NCBI GenBank assembly: GCA_018057825.1
Contig: JAGPCY010000025.1
Location: 62,001-126,000 of the forward strand
Direction of reading: 5' to 3'
Origin: Kofleriaceae bacterium
Lineage (GTDB): Bacteria > Myxococcota_A > Polyangia > Haliangiales > Haliangiaceae
Length of the DNA: 64,000 nucleotides
In this document: positions 9,128-21,400 of the stretch, piece by piece
Layout of the letters: every line of letters starts with the position of its first letter
Position numbering within the stretch: position 1 is the first letter of the stretch
Position numbers and translations under genes: made by a program
Notes under the pieces: generated by a model
Databases searched by the model: none
The model's input: the letters and a program-made list of their open reading frames with translations, nothing else
Told to the model about the DNA's origin: nothing

Positions 9128-9130
9128 CGG

Positions 9131-9673
9131 TCAGCTCTGGCGGCCGATCGTGCCGGTGGCGGGGCGGATGAGGTCGGCGAGATCGTCGTCGGGCTCGGGC
9201 GGCGCCAGATCGGGCTCGGGGGGCGGGCGGTGGTCGGTGGCCTCGACCGACGCGGCCTCGGGCGGAGTCGACGCGGTGTCGGCCGTCGGGGCCTCGGCGG
9301 GGGCGTCGGCCGTCGGGGCCTCGGCGGGGGCGTCGGCGGTCGGGTCGCCGGCGGGGGCGTCGGCGGTCGGGGCGACGAGGGAGCCTCCGGTCACGGCTGC
9401 GGCCGCCGCGGTCACGGCCGGCACCTCGGGCGGTGGCTTGCGCACCGGCGGGCGCCGCGCGTCATCGCCGCGCAGGGCCGACTGGATGTCGCGGATCGCC
9501 CCGCCGATCTCGGTGTCGGTCTCGATCGTCTCCTGGAAGTCGCGGGTCTGCTTGCGCAGGTCGCGGATGCCGCGGGAGATCGACTTGGCCGCGTCCGGGA
9601 GCTTGTCGGGCCCGAGGAACAACAGGGCGACCACGAGGATCACCACGATCTCGGTCATGCCCATGCCGAACAT
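9131..9673 (-). CDS. tatB: TatA/TatB-family twin-arginine translocase protein with long repetitive tail
   Basis: 180 aa. The N-terminus MFGMGMTEIVVILVVALLFLG, then PDKLPDAAKSI, is the single membrane helix, hinge and amphipathic helix of TatA/TatB. Residues about 80-180 form an Ala/Pro/Asp-rich tail with three 9-residue repeats (ADAPAEAPT type). The length and tail favour TatB, but the early sequence also fits TatA, so the subunit assignment is uncertain. It is co-transcribed with tatC. An extended -10 (TGCTACACT, minus strand, 9687-9695) lies 13 nt upstream of the ATG. Confidence 0.85.
   Translation of the reverse strand: MFGMGMTEIVVILVVALLFLGPDKLPDAAKSISRGIRDLRKQTRDFQETIETDTEIGGAIRDIQSALRGDDARRPPVRKPPPEVPAVTAAAAAVTGGSLVAPTADAPAGDPTADAPAEAPTADAPAEAPTADTASTPPEAASVEATDHRPPPEPDLAPPEPDDDLADLIRPATGTIGRQS
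9279..9372. repeat. 27-bp tandem repeat inside tatA/B
   Basis: About three copies of a 27-bp unit encode ADAPAEAPT-like nonapeptides in the disordered tail of the TatA/B protein. Two copies are nearly identical at DNA level and the third differs (ADAPAGDPT). This looks like recent slippage expansion in frame. Confidence 0.7.
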
Positions 9674-9686
9674 TGGAAGGGACCGG

Positions 9687-9715
9687 AGTGTAGCACCCCC
9701 ACGGCGCCCGGCCGA
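9687..9715 (-). promoter_or_regulatory. Putative tatB-tatC promoter
   Basis: On the minus strand there is an extended -10, TG-C-TACACT, with the hexamer at 9687-9692. A weak -35 (TCGGCC, 9710-9715) lies at 17-bp spacing. The predicted start point is only about 7 nt before the ATG at 9673 and no Shine-Dalgarno sequence is visible. Confidence 0.4.
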
Positions 9716-9786
9716 CGCCGCGCGGCATCAAACCGTCGACGGTTGGGGCCAAGCCCGCGATCAGGCCCCGGAATCTAGATGGACGG

Positions 9787-9990
<204 letters not shown>

Positions 9991-10083
9991 ACCTGTGCCT
10001 CGCGCTGCCGGGTCTCGCCATGTCGTCGGGAGGTGCGGGTCCGGATTGCCCGAATCGGCTGGCCGTGCCGCCGCGGGAGCTTC

Positions 10084-10089
10084 TATACT
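10084..10089 (+). promoter_or_regulatory. Putative -10 element of the ATPase/cargo operon
   Basis: TATACT lies exactly 6 nt before the GTG at 10096. It is strikingly AT-rich for this genome. No convincing -35 is seen at 16-18 bp spacing. The predicted start point coincides with the start codon (leaderless). Confidence 0.4.
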
Positions 10090-10095
10090 CGCTCC

Positions 10096-12429
10096 GTGAT
10101 CGAAGGGGACGTCGGCCGCGCGCTGGCTGCGCTCGATCAGCGCTTGCTCCGCGTCTGCGCCCTCGAGGAGCGGCGCGCCGAGCGCATGAAGGGTGGCGAG
10201 CGCGGGTGGGAGGCGCTGCGGGCCGCGCTCCGACCGCCGGCAGAGGAGCTCGCGTACGATCGCGACGACGACGCGCCACCGATGTGGCCGGCGCACGGGC
10301 CGGCGGCCCTGGTGCGAGCGAAGCGGACGCTGGGCCTCGACGCGCTCGACGCCGACCTCCTGTTGGTGCTGCTCGCCCCCCACGTCGAGCCCAGGTATCT
10401 CCGGGTGCTGATCGCGCTGCAGGATGATGCTGGCGGCGGCCACCTGGTCGAGCGCTGTCTGACGACGGTGCTGGGGCGGACGCCGGCGAGGGCGCGCGCG
10501 GTGGCGGTGGCGCTGTCGGAGTCGGGTCGCCTGCTGCGGGCGGGGCTGATCGCGACGACCCCCGGCGAGTTCCCTCCCCAGGGGCGGCCGATCGACCTCG
10601 CTGCCGACGTGCGCGACGCCCTGCTCGAGCTGCCGCCGCCGACCTCGCTCGCCGGGGCGACCCTGGCCTGGTCGGCGCCCGGCGCGCCGGCACCGACCGG
10701 CCACGTCTCGGTGATCCACGGCGCTGGGGAGCGGCGGGCCCGGGCCGAGGAGGTCCTCGAGGGCGCCACCACCGTCTCGGTCGACGGCGCGGCGCTCGAC
10801 GGCGCGGCGCTGCGCGCGGTGTGGCGGGCGGCGGCGCTGCGCGGCGCGGTGCCGATCGTCGATCTCTCCACCGTCGATCTCGCCGCCGCCACCACCGCCG
10901 CTGAGCAGCTCGTCGGCTGGGTGCGCGGCCTCGGCGGCTCGGCCGTCGTCTTGGCGCGCGAGCCGTTGCCGGTGCCGGCGCCGCACCACGCCGTGCCCGG
11001 GCTGGGCTACCAGGAGCGTGTCGCCGCCTGGCGCACCGAGGCCGCGGCCGCGGCCCGCCCGCTCACCGACGGCGCGGTCGATCAGCTCGCCGTCAACCTG
11101 CGCCTGAACCGCGACGAGATCCGCCGCGTGCTCGGGGCCAGCGCGCCCGCGGCCGACGCCGAGGCGCTGTGCGCGACCGCGCGTCGGCTCACCGGTGGTG
11201 GCCTGCGCCACGGCGCGCTGGTCGAGACCCGGCGCAGCTTCGACGACATGGTGCTGCGCGACACCACGCGCACCGCCCTCGAGCGCCTCATCCACTTCAC
11301 CCGCCACCGCGATCGCCTGGCCGAGACCTGGTCGCTCGAGGCCCGCTTCCGCCTGCGCCGCGGACCGATCGTCTTGTTCAGCGGTCGCTCGGGCACCGGC
11401 AAGACCCTGGCCGCGGAGGTCATCGCCGGCGCGCTCGGCCGGCCGCTGCACGTCGTCGATCTGTCGCGCCTGGTCTCCAAGTACATCGGCGAGACCGAGA
11501 AGCACATCGACGAGGTGCTGCGCGGCGGTGAGCGCGCCGGCGCGGTGCTGTTCTTCGACGAGGCCGACGCGCTGTTCGCCAGCCGCACCGAGGTGTCATC
11601 GTCGAACGATCGCTACGCCAACCTCGAGGTCGGTTACCTGCTGCAGCGGATCGAGAGCCACGACGGGTTGGTGATCCTGGCGACCAACTTGATGCAGACC
11701 ATCGACGAGGCCTTCCTCCGTCGCTTTCACACCCGCATCGAGTTCCCGTTCCCCGAGGCCAGCGAGCGCCGCGCCCTGTGGGAGCTGATGGTGCCTCCCG
11801 AGGTGCCGCGCGACGGCGCCTTCGATCTCGACGCCCTCGCCGCCACCCACCGCCTGGCGGGGGGCGACATCCGCAACGCCGCGCTCAAGGGCATCTTCCT
11901 CGCCGCCCAGGACGGCACGCCGCTCGATCAGCGCCACCTCGAGCACGCGATCGCGATCGAGCTGCACGAGCTCGGCCGCCTGTCGCGCCACCACCGCGCC
12001 ACCGCCGACGCCGGGCACGCGCTGCGCGAGGTCGTCGGCGCGATCGAGACCGCGATCGATCGCGAGCTGCGGGCGCGCTTCCGCAAGGAGATCCACGTCA
12101 TCCACGGCTCGCCCACCCGCGAGACCCTGGCCGGCCGCCGCCCGGCGATCTCGCTGGCGGTGCTCAGCCTGGCCCGCGGCGCCGAGGTCGGCGGCCTGAA
12201 GCTCGGCCTGGTGGTGTCGGCGTGGTCGGCGCGCGCCGAGGAGGAGCTGGAGCTGCTCGGCGTCCTGCTCGAGGTGTTCGCCACCCTCGGGCTGCCGCCG
12301 ATCGCCGGCCGCCGTTGCACGGTGCGGGTGCAGCCGAGCCACGACTTCGATCTGCTGCACCGTTTCTGGAGCAGCCACGGTCACCCGGTGCGCGCCTCGC
12401 TGGTGCTGGAGCTGGACGTCTCGCCGTGA
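10096..12429 (+). CDS. eCIS-associated AAA+ ATPase (Afp15/Pvc15-like)
   Basis: 777 aa from the GTG at 10096; an upstream in-frame GTG at 10033 is possible. The N-terminal 400 residues are helical and variable, as in eCIS ATPases. The C-terminal AAA+ module has Walker A GRSGTGKT (about residues 430-437), Walker B AVLFFDEADALF (about 483-494), sensor-1 'LATNL' and an Arg-finger region 'FLRRFHTRIEFPFP'. A last stretch of about 100 residues follows the module. In the Serratia and Photorhabdus systems this ATPase is needed for correct particle assembly or cargo loading. It is first in a five-gene plus-strand operon and its stop overlaps the next start (GTGA, 12426-12429). Confidence 0.85.
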   Translation: MIEGDVGRALAALDQRLLRVCALEERRAERMKGGERGWEALRAALRPPAEELAYDRDDDAPPMWPAHGPAALVRAKRTLGLDALDADLLLVLLAPHVEPRYLRVLIALQDDAGGGHLVERCLTTVLGRTPARARAVAVALSESGRLLRAGLIATTPGEFPPQGRPIDLAADVRDALLELPPPTSLAGATLAWSAPGAPAPTGHVSVIHGAGERRARAEEVLEGATTVSVDGAALDGAALRAVWRAAALRGAVPIVDLSTVDLAAATTAAEQLVGWVRGLGGSAVVLAREPLPVPAPHHAVPGLGYQERVAAWRTEAAAAARPLTDGAVDQLAVNLRLNRDEIRRVLGASAPAADAEALCATARRLTGGGLRHGALVETRRSFDDMVLRDTTRTALERLIHFTRHRDRLAETWSLEARFRLRRGPIVLFSGRSGTGKTLAAEVIAGALGRPLHVVDLSRLVSKYIGETEKHIDEVLRGGERAGAVLFFDEADALFASRTEVSSSNDRYANLEVGYLLQRIESHDGLVILATNLMQTIDEAFLRRFHTRIEFPFPEASERRALWELMVPPEVPRDGAFDLDALAATHRLAGGDIRNAALKGIFLAAQDGTPLDQRHLEHAIAIELHELGRLSRHHRATADAGHALREVVGAIETAIDRELRARFRKEIHVIHGSPTRETLAGRRPAISLAVLSLARGAEVGGLKLGLVVSAWSARAEEELELLGVLLEVFATLGLPPIAGRRCTVRVQPSHDFDLLHRFWSSHGHPVRASLVLELDVSP

Positions 12430-15400
12430 CCCGCGTCCGCGAACAGGTGGCTGCACCGGCGGCGCAGCCGGCGCCCGCGCCGGCGCCGGTGCCCCACGGC
12501 CCGAGCTCGTCGAACCCGGCGCGCGAAGTGCTCGCCGCGCTGCGCACCGGGTTGCGGCGTCCCGGCCGGGGCCGCGCCGCCGCCCTGCAGGAGCTCGAGG
12601 CGCGCGCCGACGATCCCGAGTGGCGCAGCCGTCCGGCCCCCGATCCCGACGCCCCAGCGCCGGCCGAGGACGTCGATCCGCGCACCGCGGCGCGCGCCCT
12701 GGCCGACCCCGCGCTCGGCGACGGGCCGCGCGCGTCGTCGGTGATGGTGCCGCCGTGGAGTTTCCCGTTCCCCCAGGCCCCCGACGAGCGCCTGCTGCGC
12801 GCCGCGTTCGCCGGCCAGCCGGTGCTGCCGACCGACGCCGACGCCGGCCCGGACGACGGCCAGCCCACGCCCGAGGCCAAGCTCGACGAGGGGGAGCTCA
12901 AGCAGGCCGGCGCGCGCCCCCAGCTCGCGCAGCACCGCCCGCCCGAGCGGCAAAAGGACAAGCCTCCGCCCCCGCGCGACGACAAGAAGAAGAAGCCGGC
13001 CAAGGGCGACAAGATCGAGCCGCGCGACGGGCTCACCAAGGATCAGGCCGACAAGCTCGAGGCTCAGCGCCACCAGGCCGAGAAGGATCTCGCTGGCGAG
13101 CCCAAGCTCGACGCCAAGGTGCCCAAGCTCGAGGCCAAGAAGTCGAAGTCCCTCGAGGAGGAGAAGGGCCCGCCGCCCAAGCCCGGGGCTGGTGGTGCCG
13201 GCGGTGCTGGTGCCGGCGGCGGCGGCGCCGGTGGTGGCGGCGCGGACGCCGACCTCGCCGTGTGGAAGGCGCGGCAGGACGCCAAGGTGAGCGCCATCCA
13301 GGCCCCGCCCCCGGCCAGCGACGCCGAGCGCTACACGATGACCTTCCAGGAGGGGCGCACCAAGCACAAGGCCCTCACCAACGCCGACAAGCAGAAGGCG
13401 ATGAAGGACGCCGAGAAGGCGGCCGTGCCCAAGGATGGGCCTGACAACACGCCCAAGTTCCCCGACCCCGACGAGGTCGCTGGCGCCCGCAAGCTGGTCG
13501 AGAACAAGGCCAAGCGCAAGCTGTCGCCGCAGCCGCTGCTCGACATGTCGCCGCCCTCGCCGCTCGGCAACCAGCCGCTGGTCGGCATGGGCCTGCGCCT
13601 GGATCAGGAGGGCAACACCCACATCGTTCAGGAGATCGCGGTCGACGATAAGGGCCGCCAGCTCACCGCCGCCGAGATCCAGGCCAAGAAGGACAAGGGC
13701 GAGCAGGTCAAGACCATCGAGAAGGAGCTGGTCGTCGTCGACGAGGCGACCAAGGACAAGCCGGGCAAGGATCAGATCCAGATCAAGACGCCCAAGGCCA
13801 ACGAGTCGATCGAGAAGAACCTCGAGGCGCTCAAGACCGCGGGCGCCGCCAAGCAGGCCGACTTGAAGAAGCGCCTCGACGTCCGGGGCGCCACCCTCAG
13901 CGACGATCGCCAGACGCCGCCCATCGTGGTCCCGGACTCGGTCAAGGTCGACGTCGGCGACGTCATCGCCAAGCTGTTGGCTCAGGGCGAGACCACCCAC
14001 GCCATCGAGGTGGTCGAGAAGGCGCGCGGCGCCTTCGCCAAGGGCGCGATGACGACCGCCGAGGCGGCCAAGTTCGTGCCCACGGTCGCGCCGATCGTCA
14101 AGACCGAGCTGCAGAAGGTCGCCGACGCCGCCGGGGTCACCAAGGAGGCGCTCGACAAGAAGATCGAGGACGAGAAGAAGCAGGCGCTGGAGAAGGTCGC
14201 CGAGAAGCGCACCGAGGTGCAGAGCCAGTACGACGCGTCAGTCAAGGAGATCGAGGCCAACCGCCAGGAGGTCGGCGGCACCATCAGCAACCTCTTCGAG
14301 GACATGGAGCGCAGGGCCGACGAGCAGGCGGCGGCGGCCAAGGGCGGCGTCGATCCGGTCGAGGTCCGCAAGAAGGCCAAGCAGTACAAGACCGACTACA
14401 ACGCGATCGTCCAGCACTGGCGCACCGAGTACAAGCGCGCCACCGAGCAGCGCAAGACCAACATCGGGACCGAGACCCGGAAGCAGATGCAGGCGTTCGC
14501 CGCCGCCGCCGAGATCGACTACCAGCAGATCGACCTCCAGCTCGGGATCAAGACCAAGGCCGACCGCGACGCGGTCATCGCCGACCCCACCAAGCCGGGG
14601 TACCTGCTCTACACCGCGACCCAGATGTGGCTGGACAAGGCCAACCGGGAGCGCAAGGACAAGGCGGGCAAGCTCACCACCGACGCCGAGACTGAGGGCA
14701 AGCGCTACGCCGACGAGATGGAGACCGCCGGCGAGGACGCGGCGGACAAGATCGACGACTGGGCCGACCGCCGCATCGGCCGCGAGCGCGGCTGGTGGGC
14801 CCGGCTGATCCAGAAGATCGTCGACTGGCTCAGCGGCTACCGCCAGAGCACTCGCAAGTGGAACGACATCGCGGTCCAGGACAACCTGGCCAACCTGGCC
14901 AAGGACAACCTGTGGGTCGCCCGCGTCCAGATGAACTTCAACGAGAGCCTGACCCAGGAGGAGGTCGAGGCCGACGAGTCGCTGAACGAAGAGCAGAAGG
15001 CGATGATGAAGGTGCTGGTCGCCAGCAAGGGCAAGGACTCGGTCGGCGCCCTGGCCGCCGGCCTGGTCGCCCGCATCTCGCAGCAGCAGCGCCCGTACCT
15101 GCTCACCAAGTTCAACGAGGAGGTCATGACCTGGACCAGCTGGAGCGACGTTCAGCGCATCGGTGAAGGCGAGGGCAAGTACGGCAACTTCGCTCGCATC
15201 ATCGCCGACAACGTCTACCGGGCCGGCGTCGACCAGGTCGGCACCAACGAAGACGGCATCTTCAAGGCGCTCGAAGGTCTCACCCCGATCCAGGGCCGCG
15301 CCGTCGAGCTGGCCTACAAGGAGTTCTACAAGCGCGACATGCGCTCCGACCTCAAGTCCGAGCTCCACGACTTCTTCTCCAGCGGCTCGGGAGACTACGA

Positions 15401-18400
15401 CCGCTCGATCCAGCTCCTCGAAGGCAACGAGGCCGCCTCGATCGCCGTCGAGCTGCACCAGGCGATGCACGAGACCTTCCTCGGCACCGGCTGGGGCACC
15501 GACAACGAGAAGATGCACGCCCTGATGAAGGGCAAGACGCCGGTGCAGGTCGCCGCCATCCGCGCCGAGTACAAGCGCATGTACGGCAAGGACCTGATCG
15601 CGGAGGCCCACGACGAGCTCGACGACGGCTGGTCGACCCAGCACGACGTCCAGCGCTTCGATGCCTACGTCGCCAGCGACGCCCGCAAGGCCCGCACGAT
15701 CGAGGCCGATCAGGCGATGCGCGGCAGCGTCTTCTTTGGCCTGCGCACCGACAAGAAACAGCTCGAGGGTGTCTACAAGGACATCGACAAGGAGGTCGAG
15801 CAGGAGGCCAAGCAGAACGGGTGGTCGACCGATCGCGTGCAGCGCGAGATCGCGGCGCGCTACGCCGAGCTCGACGACGACTACGAACAGAAGTACGGCG
15901 CCGACTTTCCCAAGGACCAGCGCGAGTCGGGCGAGAGCGCGCTGCGCACGTCGATGCGCCAGAGCTTCACCCACGGCTCGGGCAAGGGCGCGTACAACCT
16001 CACGACCTCGACTGGCGATCTCGATCTCCTGCTGTCCTACAACGACGTCGGGCGGAAGAAGGACTCACCCGACATCAAGAAGGTGTTCCAGCAGCACCGC
16101 GCCGAGGTCTCGACCGCCAAGATCCAGACCGAGCACCGCAGCTTCTTCTACGCCGACGACAAGGAGATCGACAAGGCGCTCAACGCCCCCAGCGAGGCGG
16201 CCTACCGCGACAACCTGCGCGACGAGTCGCTGAAGCTCGACAAGGCGCGCGACAAGGCGTTCGCCGACGCGCGCGAGGCCCGCGAGAAGGAGCTCGCGAA
16301 GGAGAAGGACCCGGCGAAGCGCAAGGAGATCCTCAAGCGCCATCAGGAGGCCGAACTCAAGCTCAAGATGGAGTGGGCGCCGACCGGCGACAAGTACGCC
16401 GACAAGATGCGCAAGGCCAAGAAGGATGCGCGGGCCGGCGCCGAGCGGGACGCCGGCGTCACCTTCGCGATGATGGAGCAGACCTGGGACCAGCGCTACA
16501 AGGGCTGGAACAAGCGCAACAACTTCGGCGAGGACAAGTCCTTCACCGAGGCGGTCAAGGGCGACACCGGCCTGGGCTGGATGAACTTCGACACCAGCGT
16601 CGACTTCTGGGGCAACAAGCGCACCGCCGAGAACGACAAGACCCTGGCCCTGCTCAAAGGCAAGGGCTTCATCAGCGAGGAGGACAAGCTCTACTTCGCG
16701 ATCAAGGGCGGCGGCACCGACGAGGAGATCGCCAAGGAGGTGTTCGCCGAGACCGACTCGGTCGAGGCCGCGGAGCTGCTCCGGAACCTGGGCACCAACC
16801 GGCTGGGGATCACGGACCCCAAGCTCGCCGAGCAGAAGGCCCGGGCCTGGGTGCAGAGCGACTTCTCCGGCCGCGAGGGCCAGGACCAGGAGATCGCGAT
16901 GATGGGCGTGCCGCGCACGCCCGAAGAGCACACCGCGATCGCCCGTCGCCGGCTCGAGATGGAGCGGAACTCAGGTCCGCAGAGGTGGGCCGGCATGGCC
17001 GACACGCTGGGCCCGCTCGGCGTCGGGCTGATGTTGTTCCCGCCCACGGCGCTCCTCGGCGCCGGGCTGACCGGCGGCAGCCTGTTGGCCAAGGCGGTAG
17101 GCGGCGGTGGTCCCGACCCGGCCGACAACCCGCTGCTCGGACTGGAGCTGACGCTCCAGCAGTTCGAGCGCGTCGAGGCCCAGGCCCAGAAGCTACGACT
17201 CGAGGGCAAGGGCCCCGGACATCCCGAATGGGACAAGATCGACAGCGAGACCGCGCAGCTCAAGGACACCCTGCAGCGCACCGTCGACATCCACCGCGCC
17301 CAGGTCGACGCGCTGACCGACGTCGTCACCAACATCGTCACCGCGGTGGTCACGATCGCGGTGATCGCGATCTCGATCCTGGCGGCGCCGGTGACCGGCG
17401 GCGCGTCGGCGGTGGCCGGGTTCGCCGCGATGACTGCGGTGATCGGCGCGGTCGCGGCCACGGTCACCAACATCGCCGTCAAGATGGCGCTCAAGGGCGA
17501 CGCCTACGGCTGGGAGGAGATCGGCTACGACGCCGCGGTCGGGCTGGTCGAGGCGGTGGCCTCGGGCCTGACCGCGGGCCTGGGCGACAAGTTCCTGAAG
17601 GTCGGCTTCCTGGCCAAGATGGCCCAGGGCGGCCTGATCTCGCGCCTTGCCGCCCACGGCCTGGCCAACGCCGCCGAGGGCGTCATCCAGGCGCTGCCCG
17701 GCGCGCTCGCCGGCAACGTCTTGAACGACGAGCTGATGCGGGGCCCCAACCCGATGGCCGCGGTGCTGATGGGCACCGTGACCCAGGTCGGCATGGCCGG
17801 TGGCATGTCGGGCGCCATGGGTGGCCTGTTCGGCGGCATCCGCAAGCCCAAGCAGTTCATCACCCCGGGCGCGTCGCAATACGACGATCTGTTCCACGCC
17901 TACCAGAAGCAGAAGCCGGGCGCGACCCACGCCGACTTCCGCGCCGATCTGCACACCACGATCCTCAAGGGCGACCACCCGAGCCTGGGCAAGAAGGAGC
18001 TGGCCGACGTCGCGCGCGAGACCATGCTGGCCAGCGCCGACAAGGAGACCCAGAAGGCCTTCAAGAAGGTCAAGGTCGAGGTCGTCACGCCCGAGGAGTT
18101 CACCGCGCTGACCAAGAGCGCGAAGAAGGGCGAGGCGGTCGTGGTGTTCCGCAACGGCGAGCCCACCGTCATCGTCAAGGCCGGCACCGACTTCAAGACC
18201 CTGCACCGCGAGGTCCCGCACCTCATGCAGGGCCTCGCCGACGAAACCAAGCACCTCGTCGCCAAGCTCGACGAGGCGGCGATGCGCAACTGGCCGAACC
18301 TGCCGATCGAGCAGCAGGTCGACATGTACAAGGCCAAGTACGAGCTGGAGATCCAGGCCCACGAGAAGATGCTCGCGGACCTCGACACCAAGCGCATGCA

Positions 18401-21400
18401 GAAGCACCTCGGCGAGGCCGGGGTCGAGGCCGAGCGCGAGTACCTGGAGACGACGCTCGCGAACCTGCGCAAGAAGGCGAAGGAGGTCGACGCGATCGAC
18501 CTCGACGCGATCAAGGCCGGCACCAAGCACCCGCCCGAGGGCTGGGATCAGCCGCCGCGGTTGTTCGCCAAGGAGAAGCCCGACGTCGACGTCAAGGCCA
18601 AGGTCGGCGAAGGCGTCGTCGAGGGCGCCCCGGAACCCGAGGTCGACGAGAAGCCCATCAAGCCGAAGACCGACGAGGAGCTCGCCGACCTGAAGTCGAA
18701 CGAAGAGGTGATGGCGGAGCTCGGCCTCACCGGGGAAGAGGTCGAGTTCACGCCATTCAAGGCCAAGCCGGAGGGTGCCAGCATGGACACCCGCTGGACC
18801 GAACCGCCGGGGATGAGCCGCAAGGCGGTGCTGGCCGATCTGGTGACCTGCGAGCCAGATCTCACGATCCCGCGGCCACGCCCCGGCAGCCAGCTCGAGG
18901 CCGACGGGTACATCGCGATCCGCAAGCCCGATCCTGACGGACGCAACACTCGCTACTACCTCGAGAAGGTCGACCCGCACCCGGGCGAGCTGAAGGCCGG
19001 GCACTTCTGGGAGTACAACGTCCACGGCGAGCTCGTGCAGTCGCAGCGCCGGGCCAGCCCGGGCACCGCGGTGTCGAAGCGGATCTACGACTGGCCTTCG
19101 CTGAAGGCCAAGATGCTCACGACGTTCAAGAACGTCCAGAAGCTCGACGCGGTCCCCGGCTTCAGCACGCTGTTCGACGAGATCGACAATGTGCTCAAGC
19201 CGCCGACCAAGCTGAGCGCCGACGACAAGATCGTGCTGTCGCGGCAGAGTGCCATTCTGCAGGCGCTGTCGAGCGATCTGACCGGCGCGGAACAGCTGAA
19301 GTTGAAGACGGCGCTCGCCAAGGTCTTCACGAACAAGGATCTCACCGACGGGGTGACTGCCGGTCTCGACCGCGACTTCCGCCACGCGTTCCGCGGCTCG
19401 CTCGGCGAGATCATCGGCGCGCGCATCCCCGCCCAGCGCCGCGAGCTGCTCGACAAGGCGATCGCCGCGGCCAACAAGCTGGGCGCGCGCGGCCAGGCCA
19501 ACAAGGGCCACCTGTTCACCGACGTGGTCCGCGGGCACCTCGAGGCGAGCGCGCTCATCGAGGGCCTCGACGACATGCCGATGAAGCGGGTGCTGCCGAA
19601 GGAGGCCGCGCCGGTCAGCCCGACCCGCGACTTCGACGACGCCTACAAGATCAAGGGCGACCTCGGCGACCACGGGCCGACGGTCGATAAGACGTTCTTC
19701 GCCGAGAACAAGTCGGGCCCGACGGCGTTCGACCTCGATCAGACCCTCGACTACACGACGCTGTTCACCAAGCCAAACGCCGACGGGCCCGGCTTCACCA
19801 CGCACACCTACACCGCGAAGACCACCGCCGGCGTCTCCCACGAGATGGAGGGCGTGGTGCAGATGTTCGCCAACGCCAAGGACGCGACCGACGCGCTCGG
19901 CAAGCTGGCCGCCGACACGAAGCGTGGCGATCGCTTCCTCTCGATGTTCAACGGCAGGCCGCCGGACGTGCCGCGGCGCTTCTTCATCGGCTACTACGAC
20001 TCCGCCGGCAAGCTCAGCTTCCTCGGGCCGGAGCACGTCCCGACCGGCGGAGGGATCCTGCCGCCGAGCACGGGCGGCGGTGGTGGCCCCAAGACCAAGA
20101 CGCCGACCAAGCGCGGGGCCAAGAAGACCACGGCCACCACCGAGACTGCGAGCGGCGATCCGGTGGCGGAGACCGAGGTCCTCGACGCCCCCGACAAGAA
20201 GAAGGGCGCGTCGGCCTACGTCGCCGGTTCGGAGTTCCGCGGCTACTCGCGGTCGGCGACCTGGCGGCCCGACAAGGTCGCCGGCGATGCCGCGGCCGCG
20301 CTCGAGGCGCTACCCGGCGTCGAGCCGATCACCGGTGGCCGGCTCAAGCACCGCTACCAGGTCAAGATCAGTGAGGATCGCACCATCACGGTGCGCGTGA
20401 TCGCGCGCTCGATGGGCGTCGACGAGCTCGCGGACGTCGCCAACTACAAGTACTACCGTCACTCGAAGACCGCGGTCATCCAGGTCTCGGAGCACGCGAC
20501 CGAGGAGCAGCTCGAGCGCGCCATTCACCACGAGATCGGCGAGCTACGCCAGGCATTCAAGCGCAGCGCCAGCGCCGACGACCTGCTCAAGCCCGGCACC
20601 AAGCCGCACGCCGGGGCCGTGATGAGCCCGCATGACGCCGGCCGCGTCGCCGAGATCGAGTGGCTGGCCAAGAAGATCAAGGCCGACCCGTCGCGCGTCG
20701 ATCTCAAGCGCGAGGTGCACGCGATGATCGAGGAGCTGGGCCTGCGCAAGGGCTTCGCCCACGCCGACGCGCGCATGGCGCTCGTGAAGGGCAAGCTGTC
20801 GCCCGAGGCGGTCGATCTGCTCGAGCCCATGCGCAAGAGCGTCAAGAAGCTCGACGCCTCCGACGCCGCCATGGTGCGCGACGTGCGCAAGGCGCGGCGA
20901 CGCGACCTCGGGCGGGCGGCGCGGCGCGGCGAGTACCACCCGGCGCGCGCGATGATCGATCTGCGGCGCCCCGGCGATCCGCCCGGGCCGCTGTCGCGCG
21001 CCACCCTGCGGCAGCGGGCCAAGGAGGCCATGGCGGTGCGCAAGGCCAAGTCGCGCGCCACCCAGCTCGAGTACCAGGCCAAGAAGAAGGCTGGCACGCT
21101 CGAGGCGATCGACTCACCGCAGATCGGCGGCGGCGCGGCGCTGGCCGGGCTGGGCGAGAACCAGCTCGTGGTCGACAACGTCGGGCGCTGGCACCAGGAC
21201 CGCAGCAAGAACCTCGCGCAGACCGCGCGGCAGCTCGAGGGCCTCAAGGCCGCGCACCTCGGCGACGCGTCGCAGGTGCGCAAGCCGCACCAGCGCGTGC
21301 CCCTGTCGGCGGTGACGTCGTGGGAGGACTTCCGTGCCGCGCAGGGCCCGGTGCTCAACGGCACTGCGACCCTCAAGCTCGCCCCCAACGGCGAGTTCGT

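Noticed and set aside
18205-18235. HREVPH segment in the giant cargo as a metalloprotease site
   Set aside because: Spacing is H-x-E-x-x-H, not HExxH.
20526-20543. HHEIGE helix in the giant cargo as a zinc protease
   Set aside because: The second histidine of HExxH is Glu and no third ligand is evident; it also does not match the HELTH motif of DUF4157.
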